Assembly: GCA_021324455.1 (NCBI GenBank)
Contig: JAJPJA010000118.1
Coordinates: forward strand, 62,001-126,000
Length of the DNA stretch: 64,000 bases
Reading direction: 5' to 3'
From: Pseudomonadota bacterium
GTDB taxonomy: Bacteria > Desulfobacterota > Binatia > Binatales > Binataceae
The translations under genes and the position numbers were made by a program. Below the pieces are notes generated by a model that had not been told where the DNA came from, did not search any database, and saw nothing but the letters and a program-made list of their open reading frames with translations. Shown piece after piece: positions 49,982 to 59,395 of this stretch (the stretch's first letter is position 1; the number at the start of each line of letters is the position of its first letter).

Positions 49982-50740
49982 CTATTGCGCCATCCAGCCG
50001 CCGTCCACCGGCATCGCAACGCCGGTGACAAACGCCGCCGCGTCCGAACACAGCCAAACCACGGCCGCGGCGATTTCTTCGGGTTTGCCCAACCGCGCAA
50101 TCGCCTGCGGAGCGGTCAGAAATTCCTCGCTGGTACCGGCCGCCAGCAGCCGATCGATCATCGGGGTGTGGATAGCGCCCGGACAGACCGCGTTGACGCG
50201 GATATTGGAGCGGGCGAACTCCAGCGCCGCCTCCCTGGTCAGCCCGGCGACCCCGTGCTTGGCTGCGATGTAGCCCGGGATACTGGGCGCGCCGACCAGA
50301 CCCATCACGGAAGACGTATTGACGATCGCCCCGCCGCCCCGTTGGAGCATCGCCGGTATCTCATGCTTCATGCACAGCCAGACGCCGGTCAGGTCGACCG
50401 CGATAACGCGCTGCCATTCTTCTTCCGTGCAATCGACCAGGCCGGTCTGAGCGCCCTCGATGCCGGCGTTGTTGAAGGCGAAGTCCAGGCCGCCATACGT
50501 ATCGACCGCGGTCTGCACCAGATGCTGCACCTGCTTGCCGACGGTTACGTCGGTGGGGACGAAGACGGCTTCGCCGCCGGTGTCTTTGATCAGTTCGACG
50601 GTGCTGTTGCCGCCCTGAGCAACGATATCGGCGACCACAACGCTGGCGCCGGCGCGGGCAAACGCAAGGCAGGCGGCGCGCCCGATGCCCGAACCGCCCC
50701 CGGTTATCAGCGCCACTTTCCCCGTCATCGCAGCCGTCAT
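49982..50740 (-). CDS. SDR-family oxidoreductase
   Basis: A 252-residue classical SDR: TGGGSGIGRAACLAFA, ADIVAQ, NNAG, Ser in NTSSVMG, YIAAKHG active site, and C-terminal AMPVDGGWMAQ. ATG 50740 follows GCGGAGGAATT. It is upstream of the bufferin pair on the same strand, with a 210-base gap and no sign that the two functions are linked. Probably a hydroxyacyl-CoA or alcohol dehydrogenase; related to 47671. Confidence 0.92.
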   Translation of the reverse strand: MTAAMTGKVALITGGGSGIGRAACLAFARAGASVVVADIVAQGGNSTVELIKDTGGEAVFVPTDVTVGKQVQHLVQTAVDTYGGLDFAFNNAGIEGAQTGLVDCTEEEWQRVIAVDLTGVWLCMKHEIPAMLQRGGGAIVNTSSVMGLVGAPSIPGYIAAKHGVAGLTREAALEFARSNIRVNAVCPGAIHTPMIDRLLAAGTSEEFLTAPQAIARLGKPEEIAAAVVWLCSDAAAFVTGVAMPVDGGWMAQ

Positions 50741-50911
50741 AGAGAATTCCTCCGCACTGGCCGTGCCCGCGTGAACTGACATATCACGATGGAAGGATTG
50801 GCAGGAACAGCCTGAACATCAATCGGCAAATACGCCAGCGAGCGCGGCGCCGCCCGGGATTTTCAGGCGCGCGTCAGCCGAGCCGCGGACATCACGCGGC
50901 TCGGCCCGGCG

Positions 50912-52042
50912 CTAAAGTCCCATGCGATAGAGCTTGTTGGCGTTTTCGAACACGATCTTGCTGGTGACGTTTTCGGGCACTCCGTTGAAGTCCTTGAGAA
51001 TGACCTCGCGCGAATGCGGCCAGGTCGAATCGGTGTGGGGAAAGTCCGAGGCCCACATGTAGTTGTTCTCGCCGAAGGAGCGGTATCCGGCCGGTCCCGT
51101 GGGATCGTCCTGAAAAGTCGCCCACATCTGCCGGCGCACATAGTCCGAGGGTTTCATCTTGAGCGGCTTCTCGTCGTTCAGGTCGGCGAATTTCTCAAAC
51201 GCGTGATCCATCCGGTACATGAAATGCGGCAGCCATCCGGTGTCGTTTTCGGCCGATACGATCTGCAGGCGCGGAAAGCGTTCCAGCACGCCGCTGACCA
51301 CGATATCGGTCAGCGACTTCTGCACTTCATGGATCAGCCCCATGTAGCCGCGCATCGTGGCGATATGCCCCGGCACGCGCTGCTCGGGCGGCAGCTTGGG
51401 GCCGGGCGTCTGATCGCGGGCGGTGATCACGTGCAGCGACAGCGGCATCTGCAGATCCTGCGCCGCGGCCCAGAAGGGGTCGTAGATACGGCTGTAGTAA
51501 GGCCGGTCCGCCGGCGGCGACCCCCAAATCATCGCGCCCTTGAGGCCCATGTTGGCGCATCGGGTGAGTTCCTTGACCCCCTGCGCCACATCTTCGAGCG
51601 AAATCAGCGCGATAGCGTGCAGGCGGCGCGGATTATGGCTGCAGAACTCCGCCACCCAGTCGTTGTATACGGCGAAGCAGTCGCGTTGCAGTTGCGCGTC
51701 TTCCAAACCGAACAGCGGCATCCCCAGCGTGGTGTACAACACTTCGGCCTCGACGCCGTCGATATCCTGGTCCTTGATGCGCTCGACCGGGTCCCATCCG
51801 CCCGGACGCGCCGCTTCATAGCCGTGGCTCAGATGCTCCTTGAGTTCCTTGCCGCTGCGGCCGGCGCCAAAACCGCCCGCCACCGCGAACGGCCTCACTC
51901 CAGGTGCGACGAACAGATGCCCCTTTGAAGTGAGTTTCACTTGCGGCGTGCGATCGCCGTATTTCATAACCAACCGCTCAGTCCACAGATCGGGCGGTTC
52001 CATAGTGTGCGAATCGGCTGAAATTACGCGTAGAGATGGCAT
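50912..52042 (-). CDS. Amidohydrolase 2 family protein, paralogue of 5299-6423
   Basis: A 375-residue TIM-barrel amidohydrolase. SADSHTMEPPDLW supplies the D-x-H motif, LSLHVITA the next His, and WASDFPHTDSTWPHSRE the Asp and His. Blocks GGWDPVERIKDQDIDGVEAE, EVLYTTLGMPLFGLED and YDPFWAAA are shared with the protein at 5299, so the two arose by duplication within this genome. ATG 52042 follows CGGGAG. It is 171 bases downstream of nothing obvious on its own strand and may be monocistronic. Confidence 0.88.
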   Translation of the reverse strand: MPSLRVISADSHTMEPPDLWTERLVMKYGDRTPQVKLTSKGHLFVAPGVRPFAVAGGFGAGRSGKELKEHLSHGYEAARPGGWDPVERIKDQDIDGVEAEVLYTTLGMPLFGLEDAQLQRDCFAVYNDWVAEFCSHNPRRLHAIALISLEDVAQGVKELTRCANMGLKGAMIWGSPPADRPYYSRIYDPFWAAAQDLQMPLSLHVITARDQTPGPKLPPEQRVPGHIATMRGYMGLIHEVQKSLTDIVVSGVLERFPRLQIVSAENDTGWLPHFMYRMDHAFEKFADLNDEKPLKMKPSDYVRRQMWATFQDDPTGPAGYRSFGENNYMWASDFPHTDSTWPHSREVILKDFNGVPENVTSKIVFENANKLYRMGL

Positions 52043-52184
52043 TTCGTTCTCCCGATTTGAAGAGAGGTGAATCCGCCTCCCAGTTTTAATCAATCAGTAA
52101 GGGGCGTCGTGCTCAATTGATTGCGTTTTACACCAACCGGCCTGATTTGCAAGATCGCGTCGTGTACCGCGCGGGTTCGGCGGT

Positions 52185-53432
52185 TCACGCCGGTTTCGAC
52201 ACCACCTTCTCCCCTTCTTTGAGCTCCGCCGGCGGCTCGACGATCACCAGGTCGCCGTCGTTCAGTCCCCGGCGAATCTGAACACCCTCTTCCAGTTCGC
52301 GTCCGCGCTCCACCGGTACGCGTTGGGCAACGCCGTTGCGCACGGTCCACACAAACGCCGCGTTGCCTTCGCTCACCAGAGCCTTTTTGGGCGCAATCAA
52401 CATCGGTGCGGAGCCCGATGCGCCGGCAGTCATGAATGCCACCCGCGCGCTCATCTCCGGCTTGATGATCGAGAGGTCGGGACGCTCGATGCTCACTTCG
52501 ACCTTGACCGTGCCCTTCTGGCGATCCGCTTCGGGATAAATCTTGACCAGCCGCGCGTCGAAGGAGCGATCGGGATAGGCGTCGGGCACGACCTTGGCCG
52601 CGGACCCGATTGCGACCTTGGCGATGTCGCCTTCGTTGATATCGACTTCGGCGCGCATGTCGTCGGTATCCGCCAGTTGCACGATGTCGGTCGCGCCGCC
52701 GCCGGCCTGGATATTGCCCCCGTAATTGATGGTGTCGCCGAGCTCGCGATACTTCTGCAGAACGATTCCATTGATCGGCGAGGTGATATAGCACTGGCTC
52801 ACGTTGAATCGGGCGTAGTCGATCGCGGCCTCGGCGCGCGACAATGCGGCGCGCGCCACCGACAGCGCGTTCTCGGCCATGTCGAGGTTGTCCCTGGATT
52901 CGACCCCGCTGCGATAAAGCGCACGCACGCGCGCGGCTTGCGCTTCCTTCAGCCTGACATTGGCCAGTGCGAGTTCACGATCGGCCATCGCCTGGCGCAA
53001 CTGGGCGCGATAGTCGCGGTCGTCGATTCGCGCCAGCAGCTCGCCGCGTTTAACGTGCTGACCCTCTTCGATCGGCTCCTGCACAATCTGGCCCAGGATT
53101 TTGGTGCCGATGGTGATGTATTTATGCCGCGTCACCACGTAGCCGGATCCGGTCAGGACCACACCCGGCTGCCCCGCCCCCTGCATCGCGACGTAAGCGG
53201 TGCGGACTTCCAGCGGACGTCCGAGGGTATGCTGATAAGCGGCGTAGCCGCCCGCGGCCAGACAGGCGGAGGCCACGCCAATCAGAATTGCCGTCAGCGG
53301 TCGGAAACGTCGAGATGGTTCGGCCGCCCGCTTGATGCGCAACGATTCAAGCTCGCGGATCCGCTGCGCGGCTGCCGGTTTTTCCGGCGCGCAGCCGCCC
53401 GCACCCGGCATATTGCTCCCCGGCGGTTTCAT
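52185..53432 (-). CDS. Periplasmic adaptor (HlyD/MacA-type membrane fusion protein)
   Basis: A 415-residue adaptor. An N-terminal transmembrane helix (LTAILIGVASACLAAGGYAAY) precedes the biotinyl-lipoyl beta-barrel halves (GQIVQEPIEEGQHVKRGELL, SPINGIVLQKYRELGDTINY), a helical hairpin with Arg/Ala-rich coiled coil (ADRELALANVRLKEAQAARV, SVARAALSRAEAAIDYA) and a C-terminal beta-barrel (RPDLSIIKPEMSARVAFM). It joins an inner-membrane exporter to an outer-membrane channel. It is the last gene of a three-gene unit with two FtsX/MacB-like permeases 9 bases upstream. No ATPase gene is next to it. Confidence 0.9.
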   Translation of the reverse strand: MKPPGSNMPGAGGCAPEKPAAAQRIRELESLRIKRAAEPSRRFRPLTAILIGVASACLAAGGYAAYQHTLGRPLEVRTAYVAMQGAGQPGVVLTGSGYVVTRHKYITIGTKILGQIVQEPIEEGQHVKRGELLARIDDRDYRAQLRQAMADRELALANVRLKEAQAARVRALYRSGVESRDNLDMAENALSVARAALSRAEAAIDYARFNVSQCYITSPINGIVLQKYRELGDTINYGGNIQAGGGATDIVQLADTDDMRAEVDINEGDIAKVAIGSAAKVVPDAYPDRSFDARLVKIYPEADRQKGTVKVEVSIERPDLSIIKPEMSARVAFMTAGASGSAPMLIAPKKALVSEGNAAFVWTVRNGVAQRVPVERGRELEEGVQIRRGLNDGDLVIVEPPAELKEGEKVVSKPA

Positions 53433-53441
53433 GCTCCCGGC

Positions 53442-54605
53442 CTAACTCCTGCGCAGCGCGTCGACCACGCTGAGTCTCATCGCCTGGCGCGCCGGCAGAA
53501 ATCCTCCCGCCAGCCCCATCGCCGCGGCGAACAGCACAGCCTGCATCATTATCGCCGAGGTGACGCGGAACTGAAAAGAGAGCGTGGAAAAGGTGACATA
53601 GTTGCCGAACGCGGTGGACAGCCCATTGACCGGCAGCGCCAGCACCACGCCGATCGCGCCCGCAGCCAGCGCCAGGATCAGGGATTCGAGCAGAAAGGAC
53701 CCCATCACCGCGCCCGGACTGAAGCCGAGCGCGCGCAAGGTGCCGATTTCCTGGGTGCGGCCGGCGACCGCCGCGTACATCGTGTTCATGGCGGCGAAAA
53801 TCGCGCCGACCGCCATGATCGCCGCCACCAGCATCCCCAGCCGGCGCAACTGGCCGGCCACCACCGATTGGTCGCGGTAGTAGTCGGTCTCGGTCTCGCC
53901 CTGCAGGTTGATGCGCGGGTCGTCCGCCAGACGGCGGATCAGGGCGGCGCTATCGGCGCCCGGTGCCATCCGCAAAACCACGCTGGCATAGTAGAGACCG
54001 CGCTGCGTGTCTTCCTGGACCTTGTGCACGCCGGCCCAGACTTCGGACTCGAAGGAGCCGCCTTGGGCGTCGAAGATGCCCACCACTTTCCACGACCCGC
54101 GCCCCAGCCGCATCGTCGATCCGATCGTGCAGTTGGCATAGCGCTTGAGCAGCGCGCGGCCGACGATCACCTCGTTCAACGACGGCTCGAACATGCGGCC
54201 CTGGATGATCCGGACCTTGTCATGGACTTCCAGCGCGGCCGGCGTCACGCCGCGCAGCACGATATTCTCGCGCCCCCCGGCAATCCTCTGCATCAACACC
54301 TGCACCGGCACCTCGGGCGAGGCCATCGGCTGGCCGCTGCGGTCGCGCTGGATCTGCGGGAGAAATTTCATCGCCTCGAACTGGTCGAGGCTGAAAGCCG
54401 AGCCGGTTTCAGTAGTGGAGCCCTTGCGCACCACGATCATGTTGTCGGGCGATCCGGTATCGCGGATCGTGCTGTCGAAGCCCGCCACCAGCGCCATCAC
54501 CACCACAAACACCGCGACCACCAGCGCGATCCCGCCGGCGGTCATCGCGGTGGACACGCGCCGCACCAGCAGGCTGCGCAGATTATATTTGAACGGTATC
54601 GCCAT
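53442..54605 (-). CDS. FtsX/MacB-type ABC permease
   Basis: A 387-residue membrane protein with one N-terminal helix (STAMTAGGIALVVAVFVVVM), a large periplasmic MacB_PCD-like domain, and three C-terminal helices (MLVAAIMAVGAIFAAMNTMY, LLESLILALAAGAIGVVLAL, MMQAVLFAAAMGLAGGFLPA). RTQEIGTLRALGFSPGAVMG and ARQAMRLSVVDALR are FtsX signatures. The start ATG 54605 overlaps the stop of the preceding permease by one base (TGATG), so the two are translationally coupled. Confidence 0.9.
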   Translation of the reverse strand: MAIPFKYNLRSLLVRRVSTAMTAGGIALVVAVFVVVMALVAGFDSTIRDTGSPDNMIVVRKGSTTETGSAFSLDQFEAMKFLPQIQRDRSGQPMASPEVPVQVLMQRIAGGRENIVLRGVTPAALEVHDKVRIIQGRMFEPSLNEVIVGRALLKRYANCTIGSTMRLGRGSWKVVGIFDAQGGSFESEVWAGVHKVQEDTQRGLYYASVVLRMAPGADSAALIRRLADDPRINLQGETETDYYRDQSVVAGQLRRLGMLVAAIMAVGAIFAAMNTMYAAVAGRTQEIGTLRALGFSPGAVMGSFLLESLILALAAGAIGVVLALPVNGLSTAFGNYVTFSTLSFQFRVTSAIMMQAVLFAAAMGLAGGFLPARQAMRLSVVDALRRS

Positions 54606-55747
54606 CAGCCCACCGTCCGCAGCGCATCGACGATGTTGCGCCGCGCCGCCGCGCGCGCCGGCACGAACGCGCTGGCCAGGCCAATCAGCGCCGCTGCCGC
54701 CAGGGTCTCGACCAGCACCATCGGCGGCATCCGGATCATGCCCATCGGACCGGCGGCGGGCGAGCCGGCCGCGAACGCCTTGAGTACAAGGAAGGCGCTG
54801 CCGCATCCGAGGATGCCGCCGATCAGGGCAATCAGCAGCGATTCGGCGAGCAGCAACCCCAGGATGCGGCCCGAGGTGAACCCCAGCGAGCGCATCACCG
54901 CGATTTCGGCGCGGCGCTCCCGGATCGACATCGCGGCGGTATTGGCGGCCACCAGAGCGATGGTGATGACGACGATCACGCCGAGGAACTCGGCCAAAGT
55001 TAAGAAGGCGCGGTAGTTGTCGAGGAAGTTGCTCAAAAAGGCCCCTTCGGATTCGGTCTGGGTTTCGGCCGTGGAGTTCGCAAACTCACGATCGATGGTG
55101 CTGATCACGGGCGCAACCGCAGCGCTGCTGTCCACCCGCACCCAGAACATCGACACCACTCCCGGCCGCTTGAGCGCCTCTTCCAGATAGTCGCGGCGAA
55201 AGAGCAGAAAATTGGGCGGCGCCTTGCCGCCGATGGTTCCCACGATCTGCAGCGTGACGTTGATTGGATAGACCGTGCCGCGCAGCATGATTTGCTGTCC
55301 CAAATGCAGGCCAAAGCGCTTCATGGTGCCGGAACCGACCAATGCCGCTGTCCGGATTTTGCGGAACTGCTCGAAGGCTCCCGGCGTGATGTCCCAGTCC
55401 GGCCACATCGCCGCGGTCGGTTCGGGATCGACCGCAAGGTTGGGAAAGGCATCGGAAACTTCGTGATAGATACCGCCGAACCAGCTCTCCGATACCACCG
55501 CGACGACGTGCGGCGTCGACGCGATCCTACTCTTGTAGGCCTCGGGCAGGGCGTAGGTCAGGCCGGCGCGGTTATGCACCGCGACGCGGACGGAAGAGGC
55601 GGTGTCGGCCAGCAGTTCGTGGGCCACGGTTGGCAGGCTGACCAGCGCGGAGAAAATGAACAGCGACACCGCGATGGAAAAGATCGTCAGCACGGTGCGG
55701 CGTTTGCTGCGGGTGAGATTTTTCAGCACCAGAATGGCGTACTTCAA
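54605..55747 (-). CDS. FtsX/MacB-type ABC permease
   Basis: A 380-residue permease with the same layout as the next one: LKNLTRSKRRTVLTIFSIAV at the N-terminus, a periplasmic domain, then LTLAEFLGVIVVITIALVAA, RRAEIAVMRSLGFTSGRILG, and ARAAARRNIVDALR. The start is TTG at 55747, supported by GGGGAGG ten bases upstream; an upstream ATG gives a non-family extension. With its neighbour it would make a heterodimeric or tandem permease. Confidence 0.88.
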   Translation of the reverse strand: MKYAILVLKNLTRSKRRTVLTIFSIAVSLFIFSALVSLPTVAHELLADTASSVRVAVHNRAGLTYALPEAYKSRIASTPHVVAVVSESWFGGIYHEVSDAFPNLAVDPEPTAAMWPDWDITPGAFEQFRKIRTAALVGSGTMKRFGLHLGQQIMLRGTVYPINVTLQIVGTIGGKAPPNFLLFRRDYLEEALKRPGVVSMFWVRVDSSAAVAPVISTIDREFANSTAETQTESEGAFLSNFLDNYRAFLTLAEFLGVIVVITIALVAANTAAMSIRERRAEIAVMRSLGFTSGRILGLLLAESLLIALIGGILGCGSAFLVLKAFAAGSPAAGPMGMIRMPPMVLVETLAAAALIGLASAFVPARAAARRNIVDALRTVG

Positions 55748-55957
55748 TGCGGTAGCGCCTCCCCGATATAGTTCAGTGCTGCCGGTACCGCGGCCCGGCC
55801 TCCGGATAACTCGTGCGGCCCACCGGCATTGTACACCCGGGCCGGCGGCGGGGCGCAATGCATCGGGTCACCGGCGGGACTCACGTTTGAGCATTGCGGC
55901 GGCTTTTGTTAGTGGTCACAATGCGGACCAAGCCTTGCCGCCGAGGAGGAATTTATC

Positions 55958-56332
55958 ATGGCCAAACACTGCTTTCTGGTTTTAACCAACCCCGCGCAGG
56001 GAAAGGAAAAAGAGTATAACGACTGGTATACCAATCAGCACATTCCCGACGTGGTCAGCGTTCCGGGCATTGTCGCCGCCCAGCGCTACAAGCTGGCCGA
56101 CTTCCAGATGGGCAACGGCGCGCCGTCGCCGTGGAAGTACCTGGCCATATACGAGATCGAAACCGACGACCTCAAGGCCACTTTTGACGCGCTGCAGTCG
56201 CGGGTCGGGACCGATCAGATGGTCATGACCGACGCGCTCGATATGAGCAATATCGGCGGCTTTATCTATAGCCCGATCACTCAGCGGACGACGACGGAGG
56301 AAGTGGCGCGGATGCGGCGCAAGGCGAGCTGA
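55958..56332 (+). CDS. DUF4286/EthD-like small protein
   Basis: A 124-residue protein of the dimeric alpha/beta-barrel type: NPAQGKEKEYNDWYTNQHIP and VVSVPGIVAAQRYKLADFQM are typical. Members are often encoded near steroid, terpenoid or ethyl-ether catabolic genes without a defined reaction. Start ATG 55958 follows GCCGAGGAGG. It lies 128 bases upstream of the acyl-CoA dehydrogenase and is divergent from the permease unit. Confidence 0.82.
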   Translation: MAKHCFLVLTNPAQGKEKEYNDWYTNQHIPDVVSVPGIVAAQRYKLADFQMGNGAPSPWKYLAIYEIETDDLKATFDALQSRVGTDQMVMTDALDMSNIGGFIYSPITQRTTTEEVARMRRKAS

Positions 56333-56460
56333 CCGTACGGTTTTTTGCGGCGGCGCCGCCTGCCGCGCGGTTTGCGGCGCCGTTGCGCATCGTTTTCCAC
56401 CCCGCTCGCTGCTGTACTACTGTCACAACTCCCGGACAATCGGAAAACGGATTTAACGCG

Positions 56461-57654
56461 ATGGATCTGAGTTTCACCGAAGAGGAAGAGCGCTTTCGCC
56501 AGCGGGTACGCAAGTTCATGCGCGACAATCTGCCCGACGGATGGGGTGCCCCCGGCTACAAGCAGCCCAGCGGCGAGGCGGCGATGGAGTTCCAGCGCGA
56601 ATGGACCCGCCGGCTGCATCGCGCGGGCTTCCTCGGGATGGCGTGGCCCAAAGAGTACGGCGGCCAGGGCGCCAGCCAGATCGAACTGGCAATCTTCAAT
56701 GAAGAGGCGGCCCGCTTCCGCGCTCCCAGCCCCATCAACGGCGTGGGACTGATCCTCGCCGGCCCCACCATCATGGTGCATGGCACCGACGAGCAGAAGA
56801 AACGTTATCTGCCGAAGATCCTCTCGGGCGAGGAACTGTGGTGCCAGGGTTTTTCCGAACCCAACGCCGGATCGGACCTGGGATCGCTGCGCACGCGGGC
56901 GGAGTTGGCAGGCGATGAATTCGTCGTGAATGGGCAGAAGGTCTGGACCACGCAGGCGCACATTGCCGACTGGTGTATCCTGATGGTCCGCACCGATCCC
57001 GACGTTCCCAAGCATCGCGGCATCAGCTACCTGCTGGTCGATATGAAGAGCCCCGGGGTCACGGTCAGGCCGCTGCGCCAGATGACCGGCGGCCACGAAT
57101 TCAACGAGATGTTCTTCGAAAACGTGCGCGTGCCGCGCACCAACCTGCTGGGCGAGCTCAACGCCGGCTGGCGCGTGGGCATGACCACGCTGATGAACGA
57201 GCGCGGCACCTCGGCGTTTTCCGTCTGGCTGCGCTACCGCATCACGTTCGAGGAGCTGGTAGAGATGGCGCGCAAGCTCCTTTGCCGCGGCAAGCCGGCG
57301 ACGCTGGACCCCGTCATCCGCCAGCAACTGGCGCAGGTGTACATCGATCTTGAAGCGCTGCGCTACGTCAGTTATCGGACCTTCTCGCAGATTCTCAAGG
57401 GCGGCACACCCGGTCCCGAAGGCTCAATCTCCAAGATTTTATGGTCGGAGCTGAACCAGAGGATGAACGAGCTCGCGATGGCGGTGGAGGGGCCGAGTTC
57501 GCAACTGATGCGCGACAGCCCCTACGCAATCGCCGACGGGGTATGGCAGTTTACCTTTCTGCGCTCGCGCGCCAATACGATCGAGGCGGGAACGTCGGAG
57601 ATTCAGCGCAACATCATTGCGCAGCGCGTGCTGGGCCTGCCCAGGTCGTATTGA
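56461..57654 (+). CDS. Acyl-CoA dehydrogenase
   Basis: A 397-residue FAD acyl-CoA dehydrogenase. N-terminal MDLSFTEEEERFRQRVRKFM, FAD/substrate block GFSEPNAGSDLGSLRTRAEL, VNGQKVWTTQAHIADWCILM and C-terminal NTIEAGTSEIQRNIIAQRVL, GLPRSY are all family hallmarks. It catalyses alpha,beta-desaturation of an acyl-CoA, passing electrons to ETF. ATG 56461 is preceded only by AACGCG, so initiation may be weak. It could act with the crotonase at 35538 and the SDRs in beta-oxidation of a branched or cyclic acyl group. Confidence 0.94.
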   Translation: MDLSFTEEEERFRQRVRKFMRDNLPDGWGAPGYKQPSGEAAMEFQREWTRRLHRAGFLGMAWPKEYGGQGASQIELAIFNEEAARFRAPSPINGVGLILAGPTIMVHGTDEQKKRYLPKILSGEELWCQGFSEPNAGSDLGSLRTRAELAGDEFVVNGQKVWTTQAHIADWCILMVRTDPDVPKHRGISYLLVDMKSPGVTVRPLRQMTGGHEFNEMFFENVRVPRTNLLGELNAGWRVGMTTLMNERGTSAFSVWLRYRITFEELVEMARKLLCRGKPATLDPVIRQQLAQVYIDLEALRYVSYRTFSQILKGGTPGPEGSISKILWSELNQRMNELAMAVEGPSSQLMRDSPYAIADGVWQFTFLRSRANTIEAGTSEIQRNIIAQRVLGLPRSY

Positions 57655-57705
57655 GATGAGGATGCCGCGCCGCGATGGTAGAAATTTTGGGGCGCCCCAT
57701 CTGCT

Positions 57706-58221
57706 TCATCGCAGTGACGGCGACAGCACATAGATCTGTCCGGACATCTCCGGCTGATGCATCGTGCAGTAGAACGTATATAAGCCTTCCTTGTGGAATG
57801 TCAGGGTGACGGTGGTTTTCTTCAGTTGCGGCAGCGCCATCTTCATCAGCACCTGGCCCCCCGGACTGGCCAGCATGAAGTCGTGCTGCTCATCGGACTG
57901 CAGGTTCCAGAAACTGAACGAGGTCGGCTCGTCGCGATAGACGAAGACTACGCGCGGCGAGAAGGTATAGAGGATGCCGAAGGCTTTCTGCTCCTGCGGA
58001 TCGGACTGGCCGGTCGGCAGAGTCTCGGTGAGAATGACCACACCGGTGCGCGCGCCGGCGCCATCAGCGGTCGCGCTGACGATCCTCTGGGCGGCGGCGG
58101 TGGGCATGTAGCCGTCTTCGGCGCGCGCCGATAGCTGCGCGGCCCAAAGCGCCGCAATCAGAACCGCAATTAAACTGCGTGCCAGTGCGGTTGAGGGACC
58201 GGACCCGGATGACCTGCGCAT
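57706..58221 (-). CDS. Exported cupredoxin-fold protein
   Basis: A 171-residue protein with a signal peptide (ALARSLIAVLIAALWAAQLS, cleavage near SARAED) and a C-terminal cupredoxin fold. Type-1 copper ligand set: H113 in QHDFML, C152, H155 and M159 in FYCTMHQPEM. Such domains carry electrons or bind copper in the periplasm. Its start codon is 3 bases from the stop of the amidohydrolase upstream, so both are probably on one transcript. The pairing with a catabolic enzyme is odd. Confidence 0.85.
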   Translation of the reverse strand: MRRSSGSGPSTALARSLIAVLIAALWAAQLSARAEDGYMPTAAAQRIVSATADGAGARTGVVILTETLPTGQSDPQEQKAFGILYTFSPRVVFVYRDEPTSFSFWNLQSDEQHDFMLASPGGQVLMKMALPQLKKTTVTLTFHKEGLYTFYCTMHQPEMSGQIYVLSPSLR

Positions 58222-58224
58222 GGC

Positions 58225-59106
58225 TCAGAATTTGAACACTTCCAGTGCGTTGTCGCGCAGGTAGCGGCGCTTGGCCTCGTCCTTCAACGGCACCTGCCAT
58301 CCTTCGCGCGCGCAGCGTTCCACGGTGAGCAGCGGATAATCGGTGGCCCACATCAATTTTCTGATCCCGCGGCTGGTGTTGGCGAAGTCCCACAGTTCCT
58401 GCGGGACATATTTCGGCGACCACGCTGAGGTGACCAGGTAGAAGTTGGGATATTTCTGCAACAATGCAATCACCTCGCGCTGCCACGGATGGCCCAAATG
58501 GACCCCGACCACGGTAAGTTCGGGAAACGCCAGCAGCACCTCGTCAAGCAGCATCGGCGACTGCATCGACGCCGGCCTCATCGGCCCCGGCACCCCGACG
58601 TTGATCTTGATCGGCAGGCCCAGCTCCACGCATTTGGCATAGATGGGGAAATAGCTGGCGTGATTGGGCGGCAGACCGATCATCGACGGCATGATGTAAG
58701 CGCCGCTGTAGCCGTACTCGCGCACGGCTTTTTCCAGCCGCCGTACCGCCGTCATCACGCGGGTGGGATCCAGCCCGATACATCCCTTAAAGCGGCCCGG
58801 AAAGCGGGTCATCAGCTCGCTGCCGCGCCGGCATAGCGCCTCGAACAACTGGTCGGGAATATCCTGTCCGACGCCGTAGGTGGGACTGGAGACACGTCCC
58901 ATGACAGCCGCGGTCAGATGCGCGAACTCGACCCCGCCGGCGTCCATTGCGGCGACCATCTCTTCGAAGGTCGCGCCCTGGGTCATCTCCTTTGACCCTT
59001 TGAACCATCGAGCAATGTTGGGGTCGAGCTTGCGCGCCTGCGCCGGCGGACGGGGCGGCGGCGCCATCCCGGTCATCGCGTCGACCAACTTGTACTCTCC
59101 AGCCAT
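58225..59106 (-). CDS. Amidohydrolase 2 family protein with altered N-terminal metal motif
   Basis: A 293-residue amidohydrolase, shorter than the others here. The expected D-x-H near the N-terminus reads KLVDAMTG, so the first metal His is missing. The later positions remain: GVHLGHPW and WATDYPLLTVER. Other family text: LFEALCRRGSELMTRFPGRF, GYSGAYIMPSMIGLPP. It may be a metal-poor or structural relative, or use another ligand. Start 59106, with GTGAGG upstream. It is followed by the cupredoxin gene. Confidence 0.83.
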   Translation of the reverse strand: MAGEYKLVDAMTGMAPPPRPPAQARKLDPNIARWFKGSKEMTQGATFEEMVAAMDAGGVEFAHLTAAVMGRVSSPTYGVGQDIPDQLFEALCRRGSELMTRFPGRFKGCIGLDPTRVMTAVRRLEKAVREYGYSGAYIMPSMIGLPPNHASYFPIYAKCVELGLPIKINVGVPGPMRPASMQSPMLLDEVLLAFPELTVVGVHLGHPWQREVIALLQKYPNFYLVTSAWSPKYVPQELWDFANTSRGIRKLMWATDYPLLTVERCAREGWQVPLKDEAKRRYLRDNALEVFKF

Positions 59107-59395
59107 AAAAGCATCTGCCTCACTTGGCGATCGGGTGTTGCGATATTCCCCAGCGAACCCGGCGGCCTTCGAGCAAGTAGCATCGATAGCATGGAAAAGT
59201 CCACGGCGCGGGGATTGCCTGCTGCTCCGCTAATGAGCAGCGGCAGGGTGAATGCCCACTTTTACGTCAGATCGGCGGGGCGGCGGCGCTCAGATCCGAT
59301 TCGCACAAGCGGCTGAAATTGCGTACTGTGCAATCGAGATGTCGGAGCGGCTGTGGCAAAGTTCTTGCTCCCCTTAGCCGCCAAGGGCAACAACG

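Noticed and set aside
52323-55016. An 897-codon plus-strand reading frame
   Set aside because: It runs antisense across the adaptor and both permeases, is His/Arg/Asp-rich without domain structure, and the minus-strand genes have clear motifs, coupled stops and starts and ribosome sites.
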